Positions 1 to 6,803 of a stretch of 8,651 bases of DNA are shown here, piece after piece (the first letter of the stretch is position 1; every line of letters begins with the position of its first letter). Both the position numbers and the translations under genes were made by a program. The notes below the pieces were generated by a model, which had not been told where the DNA came from, made no database searches, and saw nothing but the letters and a program-made list of their open reading frames with translations. The stretch comes from Flavobacteriales bacterium (lineage in GTDB: Bacteria; Bacteroidota; Bacteroidia; Flavobacteriales; BACL11): NCBI GenBank assembly GCA_018664745.1, contig JABJNS010000015.1, positions 1 through 8,651 on the forward strand. Direction: 5' to 3'.

Positions 1-648
1 ACTTTATTAACTTATGGGATTGTACCTTGGCATATTCAAACTATTTACAACCGATTAGTTATAGCATTTAAAGAAAGGGATATTGATTATATTTTGAAAA
101 ATTCTGCTGATTTAGGGCATTATGTTTCAGATGCTCATGTACCACTACATACTACAGTAAATTATAACGGACAACTTACTAATCAGAAAGGAATTCATGC
201 TTTTTGGGAAAGTAGGTTGCCTGAGTTATTTGCTGACAATTATGACTATTTAGTAGGTACTGCAGAATATCAATACTCAGCACTAGATGTTGCTTGGGAG
301 GCTATTGAAAGTAGTTTTAACGCTTTAGATACTGTACTTTTATTTGACAAGGAGCTATCCCAAGAATTTGAGAAAGATAAACAGTATTCCTATGAAAAAA
401 GAGGAAGCAAAACAATTAAAGTAAAATCAGCTGATTTCTCAGCAGCTTATCATCTTAAATTAGATGGTATGGTGGAAAGAAAATTAAGACTTTCTATTGC
501 TACAATTGGTGATTTATGGTATTCCGCTTGGGTAGATGCAGGACAACCTGTTTTAGAAGGTATGCAAGAAAGTTTAAATCCTTTTGTTGAAGATATTAAT
601 ATTGACTACAAAATAACTCCTAATGATGCTAGAGGTCATCAACATTAA
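1..648 (+). CDS. Zinc-dependent phospholipase C / S1-P1 nuclease-like protein, 3' part
   Basis: The reading frame is open from the first base, so the gene starts outside the window; 215 codons are visible. The TTG at position 94 is an internal Leu codon, because conserved residues lie before it. In visible numbering there is an HxxxD pair (H40, D44), then H50 in the DAHVPLH stretch, then H66 and E70 in the GIHAFWES stretch. The spacing matches the zinc ligands of Bacillus cereus phospholipase C (H118, D122, H128, H142, E146) and is close to that of P1 nuclease, so a trinuclear-zinc hydrolase fold is well supported. The remaining ligands, including the N-terminal Trp, would lie in the missing part. 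Bacteroidota carry a well-known uncharacterised family of this type, usually secreted. The substrate (phospholipid, nucleic acid or other phosphoester) cannot be told from sequence. It converges with the next gene with no intergenic base. Confidence 0.8.
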   Translation, partial: TLLTYGIVPWHIQTIYNRLVIAFKERDIDYILKNSADLGHYVSDAHVPLHTTVNYNGQLTNQKGIHAFWESRLPELFADNYDYLVGTAEYQYSALDVAWEAIESSFNALDTVLLFDKELSQEFEKDKQYSYEKRGSKTIKVKSADFSAAYHLKLDGMVERKLRLSIATIGDLWYSAWVDAGQPVLEGMQESLNPFVEDINIDYKITPNDARGHQH

Positions 649-668
649 TTAGAAGTAAGAAACTAATG
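643..668. other. Weak inverted repeat over the convergent stop codons
   Basis: CATTAATT (643-650) can pair with AACTAATG (661-668) with one mismatch around a 10-base loop. It covers the adjoining TAA stops of the two convergent genes, the only place a shared bidirectional terminator could sit. The stem is almost all A/T and no T-run follows on either strand, so function is doubtful. Confidence 0.15.
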
Positions 669-1425
669 CTATATTAAATCTTATCCCAGTTGATATTTCT
701 TTTCTTTTTTTAGTTATCCCATCAAGAGGATCATCTGCCATATCTTGTCTTGTTATCCAATCATATTGTACGCTTGGTTCAAGAGCAATTAAAAATCCTG
801 TAAACCAGTTGTGAGAAATGAAATCAGATAGGTACATACTAAAACCAAGTTTAGCTGTTGCTTTTGTTGCTAAATATGAATATTTTTCTTCACCTGACAA
901 TACTACTGAAAAAGTATCTGAACTAGCTTCAAAAACATAAGTATCTGTTGAAGTACCTGTTCCAAATTTATAAGCCCCTTCTAAAAATAAAGCACCAATC
1001 TCATAAGGTTGTCCGCCTATTTCAAACATATACCATCTAACAAAAGGACCAATAGTTAATTCTGATGATTTATTCTGCATATAAGTATTCATCATAAATG
1101 AAGTATCCTCACTATTATAACTATTTGAGGTAATATCAAAATCACCACCTAATGCCAACATGTCAATAGGAAACCAGCCATAACGCATATCAAAACGGAT
1201 CCTACTATTTGTTTTTGAATGTTTAGGTTGTTTTTTAACAAAAGGAGTATTGTTCCAATACTCAATACCATTTGCATCTGCAGTATTTCCATCTAAAGTT
1301 ACATCTTTTAAGGATTCATTATTTATATAAAATGAACCACCAAAAAATTTTCTGTTTTTGTAAATATGCTGTGCAGATAGTGAGTTAACAAATAATATTG
1401 TGCATAGGAGTAATAATTTCTTCAT
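649..1425 (-). CDS. Secreted beta-barrel-like protein of unknown function
   Basis: This 258-residue protein starts with a clear signal peptide: two Lys, a hydrophobic stretch, and LSAQ at about residues 16-19 as the likely cleavage region. The rest shows alternating aromatic and polar stretches with Gly-rich turns, for example around residues 78-96 and 125-150, and it ends in Phe. These are typical of small outer-membrane beta-barrels of Bacteroidota. I do not recognise a named family, and the barrel assignment is inferred from composition and ends. The start ATG (1423-1425) is the only sensible one, since it yields the signal peptide. No Shine-Dalgarno sequence is visible. A strong terminator lies just upstream, so the gene should have its own promoter or live on read-through; a TACCTTTA element near the start is too close to the ATG to explain a leader. 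Confidence 0.65.
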   Translation of the reverse strand: MKKLLLLCTILFVNSLSAQHIYKNRKFFGGSFYINNESLKDVTLDGNTADANGIEYWNNTPFVKKQPKHSKTNSRIRFDMRYGWFPIDMLALGGDFDITSNSYNSEDTSFMMNTYMQNKSSELTIGPFVRWYMFEIGGQPYEIGALFLEGAYKFGTGTSTDTYVFEASSDTFSVVLSGEEKYSYLATKATAKLGFSMYLSDFISHNWFTGFLIALEPSVQYDWITRQDMADDPLDGITKKRKEISTGIRFNIALVSYF

Positions 1426-1438
1426 GAGGTAAAGGTAT

Positions 1439-1466
1439 AAAAAAACCCTGAGTTATCTCAGGGTTT
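1439..1466 (-). terminator. Intrinsic terminator after the dnaN / beta-barrel genes
   Basis: On the minus strand a perfect 10-bp stem (AAACCCTGAG 1443-1452 pairing with CTCAGGGTTT 1457-1466, plus-strand reading) closes a 4-base loop. It is followed by seven T (complement of A 1439-1445). The core holds five G/C pairs, which stands out in this AT-rich window. It begins 26 bases beyond the stop of the beta-barrel gene ending at 1492, so it should end the leftward transcript from dnaN. On the plus strand the hairpin is followed only by a mixed AATTTTAAT stretch, so it reads as a minus-strand terminator. Confidence 0.9.
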
Positions 1467-1491
1467 AATTTTAATGTCTTTTTAAGTAACT

Positions 1492-2190
1492 TTAAAACAG
1501 ATAACCTACTGACAGCACAATTGCTTTGTTTTTAAGTGAATACTCAGGAGCAGGATCTGCTGTAGGAAACTCCTCATAAGATTGAGTAGCTGTAGCTACT
1601 TCCATAAATCCAGTATATACTCTTGTATCAACAAAAAATTGTTCAGTTAAAAAGTAAGATACTCCTAAGTTTAAACCAACATCTAAAGATTCAGCTTTTA
1701 GTATACCTCCAGTTAAGCCATGTGTTGCAATTGTTGCAGTTTTAGGATCTTGTGTGTAGGAATACTCATCACCAATTAAGAAAGAAACTGAAGGGCCGAA
1801 ATTAAGCGCTAGCTTATCACTTGCTTTATAACTAACAGTTGGATTTAATTCAACATAAGAAAGAACGACTTTATTAGTTGTTGCGTAAATATCTCTCTGA
1901 TTTACAGGATAGTCATCTGTAAAACTATAGTTAAATGAAGCTCCTTTTTGAGAATATAATACTTCAGGATTTATAAACCATTTGTCAGATAATGCAATGT
2001 GTACACAAACTCCTGCAGCAATTCCTATTTGTGCAGAATTGTCAGTTGGCTTAATACCTTCAACAGGATTAATATTTAGGTTTGCATAATTTACACCTAA
2101 TTTTAGTCCAAATTTAGTAGGAATTAAACTTTGTGCTGTACTTGCAATTGTGCAAAATGTAAGGGCTAGAATTAAAGTCGTTTTTTTCAT
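1492..2190 (-). CDS. Outer-membrane beta-barrel protein (PorT/OMP_b-brl_2 type)
   Basis: This 232-residue protein has a signal peptide ending in STAQ at residues 17-20. The mature part follows the pattern of the small 'porin family / outer membrane beta-barrel' proteins of Bacteroidota: an opening strand with FGLKLGVNYANL, then WFINPEVLYSQKG, YVELNPTVSYK, a LNFGPSVSFLIG strand, LDVGLNLGVSYFL and a final strand ending VGYLF. A C-terminal Phe is the usual signal for insertion by the BAM machinery. The length fits the family (about 190-240 residues). The role (structural, transport or adhesion) cannot be told. The start lies 9 bases after the dnaN stop (TAA followed at once by an in-frame second TAA), so it is probably transcribed with dnaN and ended by the terminator at 1439-1466. 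Confidence 0.8.
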   Translation of the reverse strand: MKKTTLILALTFCTIASTAQSLIPTKFGLKLGVNYANLNINPVEGIKPTDNSAQIGIAAGVCVHIALSDKWFINPEVLYSQKGASFNYSFTDDYPVNQRDIYATTNKVVLSYVELNPTVSYKASDKLALNFGPSVSFLIGDEYSYTQDPKTATIATHGLTGGILKAESLDVGLNLGVSYFLTEQFFVDTRVYTGFMEVATATQSYEEFPTADPAPEYSLKNKAIVLSVGYLF

Positions 2191-2199
2191 TGTAGTTTA

Positions 2200-3318
2200 T
2201 TAAGAATTTAACATTACCGGCATTACCAACATTAGTGTATTTTCACCTTCTTCCATTCCATCTAAAGGCAATATTATACCAGCTCTATTTGGCGCACTCA
2301 TTTCTATTGAAATTTGCTCAGCACCTATATTATTTAGCATATCAATTACAAATTTAGAATTAAAACCAATTTCCATATCTTCTCCTTCATATTGGCAAGA
2401 CAATCTTTCTTCAGCCTTGTTTGCAAAATCTAAATCTTCTGAAGTAATTTGCAATTCACTTCCAGCTACTTTAAAACGAATTTGATGAGTTGTTTTGTTT
2501 GCATAAATTGAAACTCTTTTGATTGAACTTAAAAGGGTAGCAGTAGCTATTGTTAGTTTGTTTGGATTTTCCTTAGGAATTACAGCTTCATAATTAGGAT
2601 ATTTACCATCAATTAGTCGACAAATAATGGTAATATTTCCAAATGAGAATAAAGCATTTGTTTCATTGTATTCTAAAGTAACATCTGAATCATCACCAAT
2701 GTTATTCTTAAGAATAGTTAAAGGTTTTTTTGGGAGAATAAAAGAAGCAGTATTATCTGATTTTACATCAGTACGGGAGTGTCTAACCAATTTATGAGCA
2801 TCAGTTGCAACAAAAGTAGTTTGTTCGCTTGAAAGCTCACAAAATACTCCTGACATAACCGGACGCAACTCGTCATTACCACTAGCAAATAAAGTTTTAT
2901 TTATTGCATTACCTAATACTTCCCCTTTTATTGTAGTTGATGATGAAGATTGTAAAGTTGGAATTTTTGGAAATTCGTCAGCATTTTGCCCTGCTAATTT
3001 ATAATTCCCTAATTCTGAGCTCATTTCAATACCAAAAGTATTTGTATCAACAATGAATGTTAAAGGCTGGTTTGAGAAGGTTTTAAGGGTGTCAATTAAA
3101 ATACGAGCAGGAATAGTTATTTTTCCATCTACATCAGCCTCAACACTAATGGATGACATCATAGTTGTTTCTAAATCAGAAGCAACAATTGACATTTGAT
3201 TATTACTAATATTAAATAAAAAATTATCCAAAATTGGCAAAGTATTACTTGAACTAATTACTCCATTTAGTTTCTGTAATTCCCTTAACAATGCTGTACT
3301 ATTAACTATAAATTTCAT
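2200..3318 (-). CDS. dnaN: DNA polymerase III beta subunit (sliding clamp)
   Basis: DnaN forms the ring-shaped dimer that tethers DNA polymerase III and many repair proteins to DNA. The 372-residue length is standard. The N-terminus (MKFIVNSTALLRELQKLNGV, then SSSNTLPILDNFLF) is the typical Bacteroidota clamp start. Three clamp domains of about 120 residues follow. Domain 2 holds the DELRPVMSGV and ATDAHKLVRH motifs. Domain 3 holds DGKYPNYEAVIPKENPN near its start and ends with LMLVMPVML, which corresponds to the conserved C-terminal VMPM segment next to the partner-binding cleft. The gene is intact. It is not beside dnaA as in many bacteria but beside gldFG, an arrangement I recall from other Bacteroidota. 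It has a 75-base leader with a promoter candidate (3356-3389), and the downstream beta-barrel gene follows after 9 bases. Confidence 0.97.
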   Translation of the reverse strand: MKFIVNSTALLRELQKLNGVISSSNTLPILDNFLFNISNNQMSIVASDLETTMMSSISVEADVDGKITIPARILIDTLKTFSNQPLTFIVDTNTFGIEMSSELGNYKLAGQNADEFPKIPTLQSSSSTTIKGEVLGNAINKTLFASGNDELRPVMSGVFCELSSEQTTFVATDAHKLVRHSRTDVKSDNTASFILPKKPLTILKNNIGDDSDVTLEYNETNALFSFGNITIICRLIDGKYPNYEAVIPKENPNKLTIATATLLSSIKRVSIYANKTTHQIRFKVAGSELQITSEDLDFANKAEERLSCQYEGEDMEIGFNSKFVIDMLNNIGAEQISIEMSAPNRAGIILPLDGMEEGENTLMLVMPVMLNS

Positions 3319-3355
3319 TCGTAAATTTGTGTTTTAAAGTGGTTTATTTAAGTGT

Positions 3356-3389
3356 CAAATATAATTTTTCTATTGGTATAGTAGAGCAA
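3356..3389 (-). promoter_or_regulatory. Candidate Bacteroidota-type promoter for dnaN
   Basis: On the minus strand TATATTTG (3363-3356) is a full match to the -7 element TAnnTTTG used by the Bacteroidota housekeeping sigma factor. A TTG (3389-3387) lies 23 bases upstream, at the long end of accepted spacing for the -33 element. Transcription would start near 3349, giving a leader of roughly 30 bases. It sits in the only gap larger than a few bases within the leftward cluster, which supports separate control of dnaN. Confidence 0.5.
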
Positions 3390-3393
3390 TTTA

Positions 3394-4353
3394 TTACTGC
3401 AATTGGTCAATAGTAATTAACACTTTGTTGAAAACATAGTCTTGTATAAGCATAAGCTCTCCATTATTCAAAGTAGCATGCATTCTTTTAACAGTAAAAT
3501 TTTCCTCTTTTTCTTTTGTTGTTTCATTTAACCCTCCAATAGCATAAGTCCTTAAGGTGTCATTATTTACAATTAGTTCGTGCAAAGGAAGAGCAAATTC
3601 TATCTTTTCTTTCTCATCCTTATAGCTTTCACAATTAAGTAATTTAAAAGCATTTAATAATGTCAATACTTTTTCCTTATTAAAATCAACTTCAGTTCCA
3701 GAATAGTCTAGCAAAGCAAGTGGCCCATTTATTAGCGTAAATGATTGTTTAGGTTCTTGGAAATTTTTAATGCTTATAGAATTAATATTTTCATGTTTAA
3801 GTTTGAAAACATTAGTTGTTCGCCAATCCTTTTCATTTAGTTTTTGTCCCTGAATTCCATATCTTGGAGATAAAAAGCCATTAAAGAAAGGAATATGAAT
3901 AACAAAAGGGGATTCAGCACCATCCATTAACATATATGTTCCTAAATGATTTGCTGTAGAGTTGCCTATTGTATATGTTTTTTCAGGAGTTTTTTTAGTG
4001 GTATAAATTTCTACTTTTACTCCTGTGGTGGCTAAATTTTTAATTACATTTTCAAATGCTTTTTTAGGTACAGGTCTCTGAATTCTTATTTGATTAATAG
4101 TACTAAGAATAGTTGTTATTGCATCCTTCCTTACTTCATATTTATCGTTTACAATCCATTTGTTTTCAACCCTATCCAAAGTGATTGTTTGTCCATCTCT
4201 ATCAGCAATAAATATTTTACTTACGGATGAAGTATCACTAATTGAAAAATTATTATCAGTAGTAATTGTTGATTTTTTATTAGTAGACAAAAACCAAATA
4301 ATAGCACCAAATAATATAATAAGTACAAGGTAAAACATTTGTTTTTTAGGCAT
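3394..4353 (-). CDS. DUF4340-type membrane-anchored protein linked to gldFG
   Basis: I take the start as the ATG at 4353, giving 319 residues. A TTG at 4389 would extend it by 12 residues inside gldG, but the ATG gives a usual 8-base overlap with the gldG stop and puts the membrane segment at the N-terminus (MPKKQMFYLVLIILFGAIIWFL). The rest is predicted periplasmic. Stretches such as ISKIFIADRDGQTITLDRVENKWIV-like strands, followed by a KDAITTILSTINQI helix and a TYTIGNSTANHLGTYMLMDG segment, resemble the repeated strand-helix units of the DUF4340 family. Those proteins are often encoded beside GldG-like auxiliary proteins and ABC-2 permeases. No catalytic motif is visible. Coupling to gldG suggests a subunit or partner of the GldFG complex. 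The gene ends in tandem stops (TAATAA). Family assignment is moderately sure; role is inferred. Confidence 0.7.
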   Translation of the reverse strand: MPKKQMFYLVLIILFGAIIWFLSTNKKSTITTDNNFSISDTSSVSKIFIADRDGQTITLDRVENKWIVNDKYEVRKDAITTILSTINQIRIQRPVPKKAFENVIKNLATTGVKVEIYTTKKTPEKTYTIGNSTANHLGTYMLMDGAESPFVIHIPFFNGFLSPRYGIQGQKLNEKDWRTTNVFKLKHENINSISIKNFQEPKQSFTLINGPLALLDYSGTEVDFNKEKVLTLLNAFKLLNCESYKDEKEKIEFALPLHELIVNNDTLRTYAIGGLNETTKEKEENFTVKRMHATLNNGELMLIQDYVFNKVLITIDQLQ

Positions 4354-5488
4354 ATTTTCTTTTTTTATTTCGGATGAAGAAGAAGGCAAAAATAAGTAAC
4401 AATACTATTGGGAAAATAATATTTATTAACTGGATAAGAAATTTATTTTTCTGTATCTTTTCTTTATCCAACATTCTTAAACTGAGCTCCTTTGTTTTTA
4501 AATGAGATAAGCCATTTTCATCACAAAGATATTGTATAGCATTGATTAAAAAATGCTTATTTCCTGGATAAGTATATTTAATATTAGGATCATAAGCAAG
4601 TGGAAAAATAGTCCCTGAAGCACTTACATTATTAGCAATTAAATCACCATCAGAAACTACAATCATTTTAGTTATTTCACTTTTTTCTTTTAACTGAATT
4701 TGATTATTTTTCTGCATCAATTTGTCTTTAAAAACAGATTCAAATTCTCCTTCAAGCAAAACGGCTATTGGCTTAAATTGTTTATTATAGCTTTCAATAG
4801 ACGGAGGGTTTTCTAAGATTCCTAAACTAATTTTAGCAGGAGCAAGGTTCAATCGGCTTTGTTTTGAACTATGCAACAAAATAGTTTTTTGAATATTATT
4901 TTTTACCATATCAATTGAGCTGACAAAATCGCATTTTATTCCGTCCAAGCCTTTGCTTACAGCATGTTTACTATCGGAAACGAGTAAAGGAAAATAAGGC
5001 CATTGAAAATAAGATTGCTGAGGCTTGTTATTACTATAACCTGTAATAATTGGAATTTTAGTTGATCTTAAGTCTTCTATCAAATCAGCATTAATGCGTA
5101 CACCATATTTTAGAAGTTGATCATCAATATTTAAGTTGTTTTTAGTGGCAATAAAAGCTCCTGATTTGTTTTGCAAACTATCCATACTAGCGATTACTCC
5201 ATCTACTAACCAAAGTACTTTTCCGCCTTGCATAACATACTGATCAATAAGTAGTTTATCCAAATTATTAAAAGGAATAGTTGGCTTAGCAATAATAATT
5301 ACCTTATACACATTCATCATAGCTAATTGCCTAGATAAATTTGGAAGCATTGTAGTACTGTCTATTGTAAATTCTTTAATGTTAAAACGGTCAATATTAT
5401 AATAATAAGAAAGGTTAAAATTATCATCTAAAACAGAACTTGTTATGTCATGAACTTCATTTTCACTTAGTTCACCATTTCCTTCTAA
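4346..5488 (-). CDS. gldG: GldG C-terminal fragment (380 residues, no start of its own at the joint)
   Basis: The frame opens at 5488 with LEGNGELSE. The first ordinary start inside it is the ATG at 5350 (MLPNLSRQ), which would leave 334 residues and drop 46 conserved ones, so 5350 is probably not a natural start. It contains YKVIIIAKPTIPF, the segment VMQGGKVLWLVDGV typical of the auxiliary domain, LLKYGVRINADLIEDL, WPYFPLLV, MIVVSDGDLIANN and a NKHFLINAIQYL segment. A C-terminal membrane helix (about 304-326 of the 334) is followed by the basic tail RNKKRKYA, as in full-length GldG. Its stop overlaps the start of the DUF4340-type gene by 8 bases. Confidence 0.85.
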   Translation of the reverse strand, partial: LEGNGELSENEVHDITSSVLDDNFNLSYYYNIDRFNIKEFTIDSTTMLPNLSRQLAMMNVYKVIIIAKPTIPFNNLDKLLIDQYVMQGGKVLWLVDGVIASMDSLQNKSGAFIATKNNLNIDDQLLKYGVRINADLIEDLRSTKIPIITGYSNNKPQQSYFQWPYFPLLVSDSKHAVSKGLDGIKCDFVSSIDMVKNNIQKTILLHSSKQSRLNLAPAKISLGILENPPSIESYNKQFKPIAVLLEGEFESVFKDKLMQKNNQIQLKEKSEITKMIVVSDGDLIANNVSASGTIFPLAYDPNIKYTYPGNKHFLINAIQYLCDENGLSHLKTKELSLRMLDKEKIQKNKFLIQLINIIFPIVLLLIFAFFFIRNKKRKYA

Positions 5489-6072
5489 AAAGCAATTTTA
5501 TCTAGCTTGTTTTTAATTAAATATTGGATAGCACTAACAAATTCATATTCTAAATTTTCTATGGAAGTATTAATATTACCTCCTGGGCTTTCTCCTAATT
5601 TTTGCTTTAAAAAATTAACGGCTACTTTTTTATCCTTGTAATAAATGAGTGCCCCTGGAAAAATAACTTGATTTACTTGTTTTCCTTCTTTTCTTATTTC
5701 TAAATCAGTAGGGGTAAGCTTAAGTTTTACCAATTGTTTAAATAAAGCTAATTTATCATCATCAGCAATAGGAGTATTAGGGTTGATGAACTCAAAATCA
5801 ATATTATCACTTGAAATTGATTTAAAACGCTTTAGCAATTCCTCAGTTGCTTTTTGTAGCTTTTTAAAATCAGCAGGAAAATCACCTTCCAAGTAAACTT
5901 TAATAAATAGATTGTCCTCCAAACTATTAATTATCTCAGTTGTTTCCTTAGCAAAAGAATGCTTTTTATCTGCCGTTAAATCAATATCCCAATTGATAAA
6001 ACTACACAATATATTTACTAGAAATACTAGCGTAATAAATAAAATAGATGTTATGTACTTATTTGTATTCAC
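5485..6072 (-). CDS. gldG: GldG N-terminal fragment (195 residues)
   Basis: The fragment has an N-terminal membrane anchor at about residues 6-28 (ITSILFITLVFLVNIL). Then comes the typical opening of the GldG / ABC_transp_aux domain: DIDLTADKKHSFAKET, followed by VYLEGDFPADFKKLQ and the ATEELLKRF helix, then NPNTPIADDDK. This is the most conserved part of the family and clearly identifies it. It stops prematurely after KIAF at the TAG 5487-5485. On its own it would be an anchored half-domain lacking the C-terminal membrane segment, so it is unlikely to work alone. Confidence 0.85.
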   Translation of the reverse strand: MNTNKYITSILFITLVFLVNILCSFINWDIDLTADKKHSFAKETTEIINSLEDNLFIKVYLEGDFPADFKKLQKATEELLKRFKSISSDNIDFEFINPNTPIADDDKLALFKQLVKLKLTPTDLEIRKEGKQVNQVIFPGALIYYKDKKVAVNFLKQKLGESPGGNINTSIENLEYEFVSAIQYLIKNKLDKIAF

Positions 6073-6803
6073 TAAGCTTTTTTATCAATAATTACCAGTT
6101 CAGTAAGCTTAATAAATAAAAAAGTAAAAGAAGTAAAATAGACAACATCAGAAAACTTAATTAAGCCTTTACTCATACTATCATAATGAAAGGAAACTCC
6201 AATTTGTTGAATTATTAAATCAATATTTTGCAGAAGAGAAATTTCACTTAATAGATCAAACCCAAAATAGAATAAGGTATTCAAAAGAATGGCTAACAAA
6301 AAGGATATAATTTGATTTCCAACAATAGATGAAGCGTAAACACTAACAGAAGAAAATAAAGAACACAGAAAAATCAGACCAATATAAGAACCTATAATTC
6401 CTGCCAGATCAAGATTACCAATAATTTCTCCTAAATAATAAATATTCACAACATAAATTAAGGTTGGAATAATAGCAAATAATACTAAAGTAAAAATAGC
6501 TAAAAACTTACCTAACACAATATTAAAAGCGGTAATAGGTTTAGTAATTAATGTTTCCATTGTTCCACTCGTATATTCCTCAGTAAAAATACGCATACTA
6601 ATAGCTGGGATAAATAATAAAAAAAGGAGAGGGGCTATTGAAAAAAAGATATCCATATCAGCATAGCCATATTCTAAGATATTCATTTTACTAAAATCAG
6701 ACCAAAGCAAGATACTATTTATCAATAGAAAAACACCTATAATAAGGTAGCCAATAAGGGTGCTAAAAAAAACACTTATTTCTTTTTTTAAGAGTGCAAT
6801 CAT
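6072..6803 (-). CDS. gldF: Gliding-associated ABC transporter permease GldF
   Basis: The protein is an ABC-2 type permease of 243 residues, the usual GldF length. About six membrane helices are visible, near residues 10-34, 52-72, 98-120, 134-160, 164-184 and 220-237. The cytoplasmic motif EEYTSGTMETLITKPI at 75-90 is the hallmark of the GldF/NosY-type permeases and probably contacts the ATPase. With GldA (ATPase, not in this window) and GldG it forms an inner-membrane complex required for gliding in some Bacteroidota but also kept in non-gliding species, so motility cannot be concluded. It starts within the stop of the DUF62 gene (ATGA overlap) and its stop touches the gldG GTG start, so translation is likely coupled on both sides. 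Confidence 0.93.
   Translation of the reverse strand: MIALLKKEISVFFSTLIGYLIIGVFLLINSILLWSDFSKMNILEYGYADMDIFFSIAPLLFLLFIPAISMRIFTEEYTSGTMETLITKPITAFNIVLGKFLAIFTLVLFAIIPTLIYVVNIYYLGEIIGNLDLAGIIGSYIGLIFLCSLFSSVSVYASSIVGNQIISFLLAILLNTLFYFGFDLLSEISLLQNIDLIIQQIGVSFHYDSMSKGLIKFSDVVYFTSFTFLFIKLTELVIIDKKA

Larger units (their letters stand above)
4346..6072 (-). pseudogene. gldG: gldG, whole locus, interrupted by a one-base frameshift
   Basis: GldG is the auxiliary, mostly periplasmic subunit of the GldA-GldF-GldG ABC system, needed for gliding in Flavobacterium johnsoniae. Two reading frames (5485-6072 and 4346-5488) together cover a full-length protein of about 575 residues, close to the usual size. 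Frame one ends KIAF then TAG. Re-reading one T of the run TTTTT (5491-5487) continues it as LEGNGELSE, matching the GldG hallmark KIAF-LEGHGEL with no residue lost. The second frame stays open from there with no gap. Start: GTG at 6072 is forced, because an in-frame stop lies 12 bases upstream and no ATG is near; it overlaps the gldF stop by one base (TAGTG). A homopolymer sequencing error, a recent mutation and -1 ribosomal slippage all fit; the sequence alone cannot decide. Confidence 0.85.

Noticed and set aside
94..96. TTG at 94 as a start for the phospholipase-like gene
   Set aside because: The frame is open to base 1 and encodes conserved family residues (YGIVPWHIQ) before it, so the gene is cut by the window edge.
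1430..1437. TACCTTTA as a promoter for the 649-1425 gene
   Set aside because: It ends 4 bases before the ATG, so transcription would begin inside the coding region; no upstream TTG sits at a suitable distance.
3393..3417. Inverted repeat ATTACT/AGTAAT at the end of the DUF4340-type gene as a terminator
   Set aside because: The stem is only six mostly A/T pairs with a 13-base loop and no T-run follows on the minus strand.
4354..4389. TTG start at 4389 for the DUF4340-type gene
   Set aside because: It adds 12 polar residues ahead of the membrane anchor and a 44-base overlap with gldG; the ATG at 4353 gives a normal overlap and N-terminus.
5350..5488. An independent second gene starting at the ATG at 5350
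   Set aside because: The 46 codons upstream in the same frame are conserved GldG sequence that joins the first fragment exactly, so this is one frameshifted gene, not two genes with a spacer.
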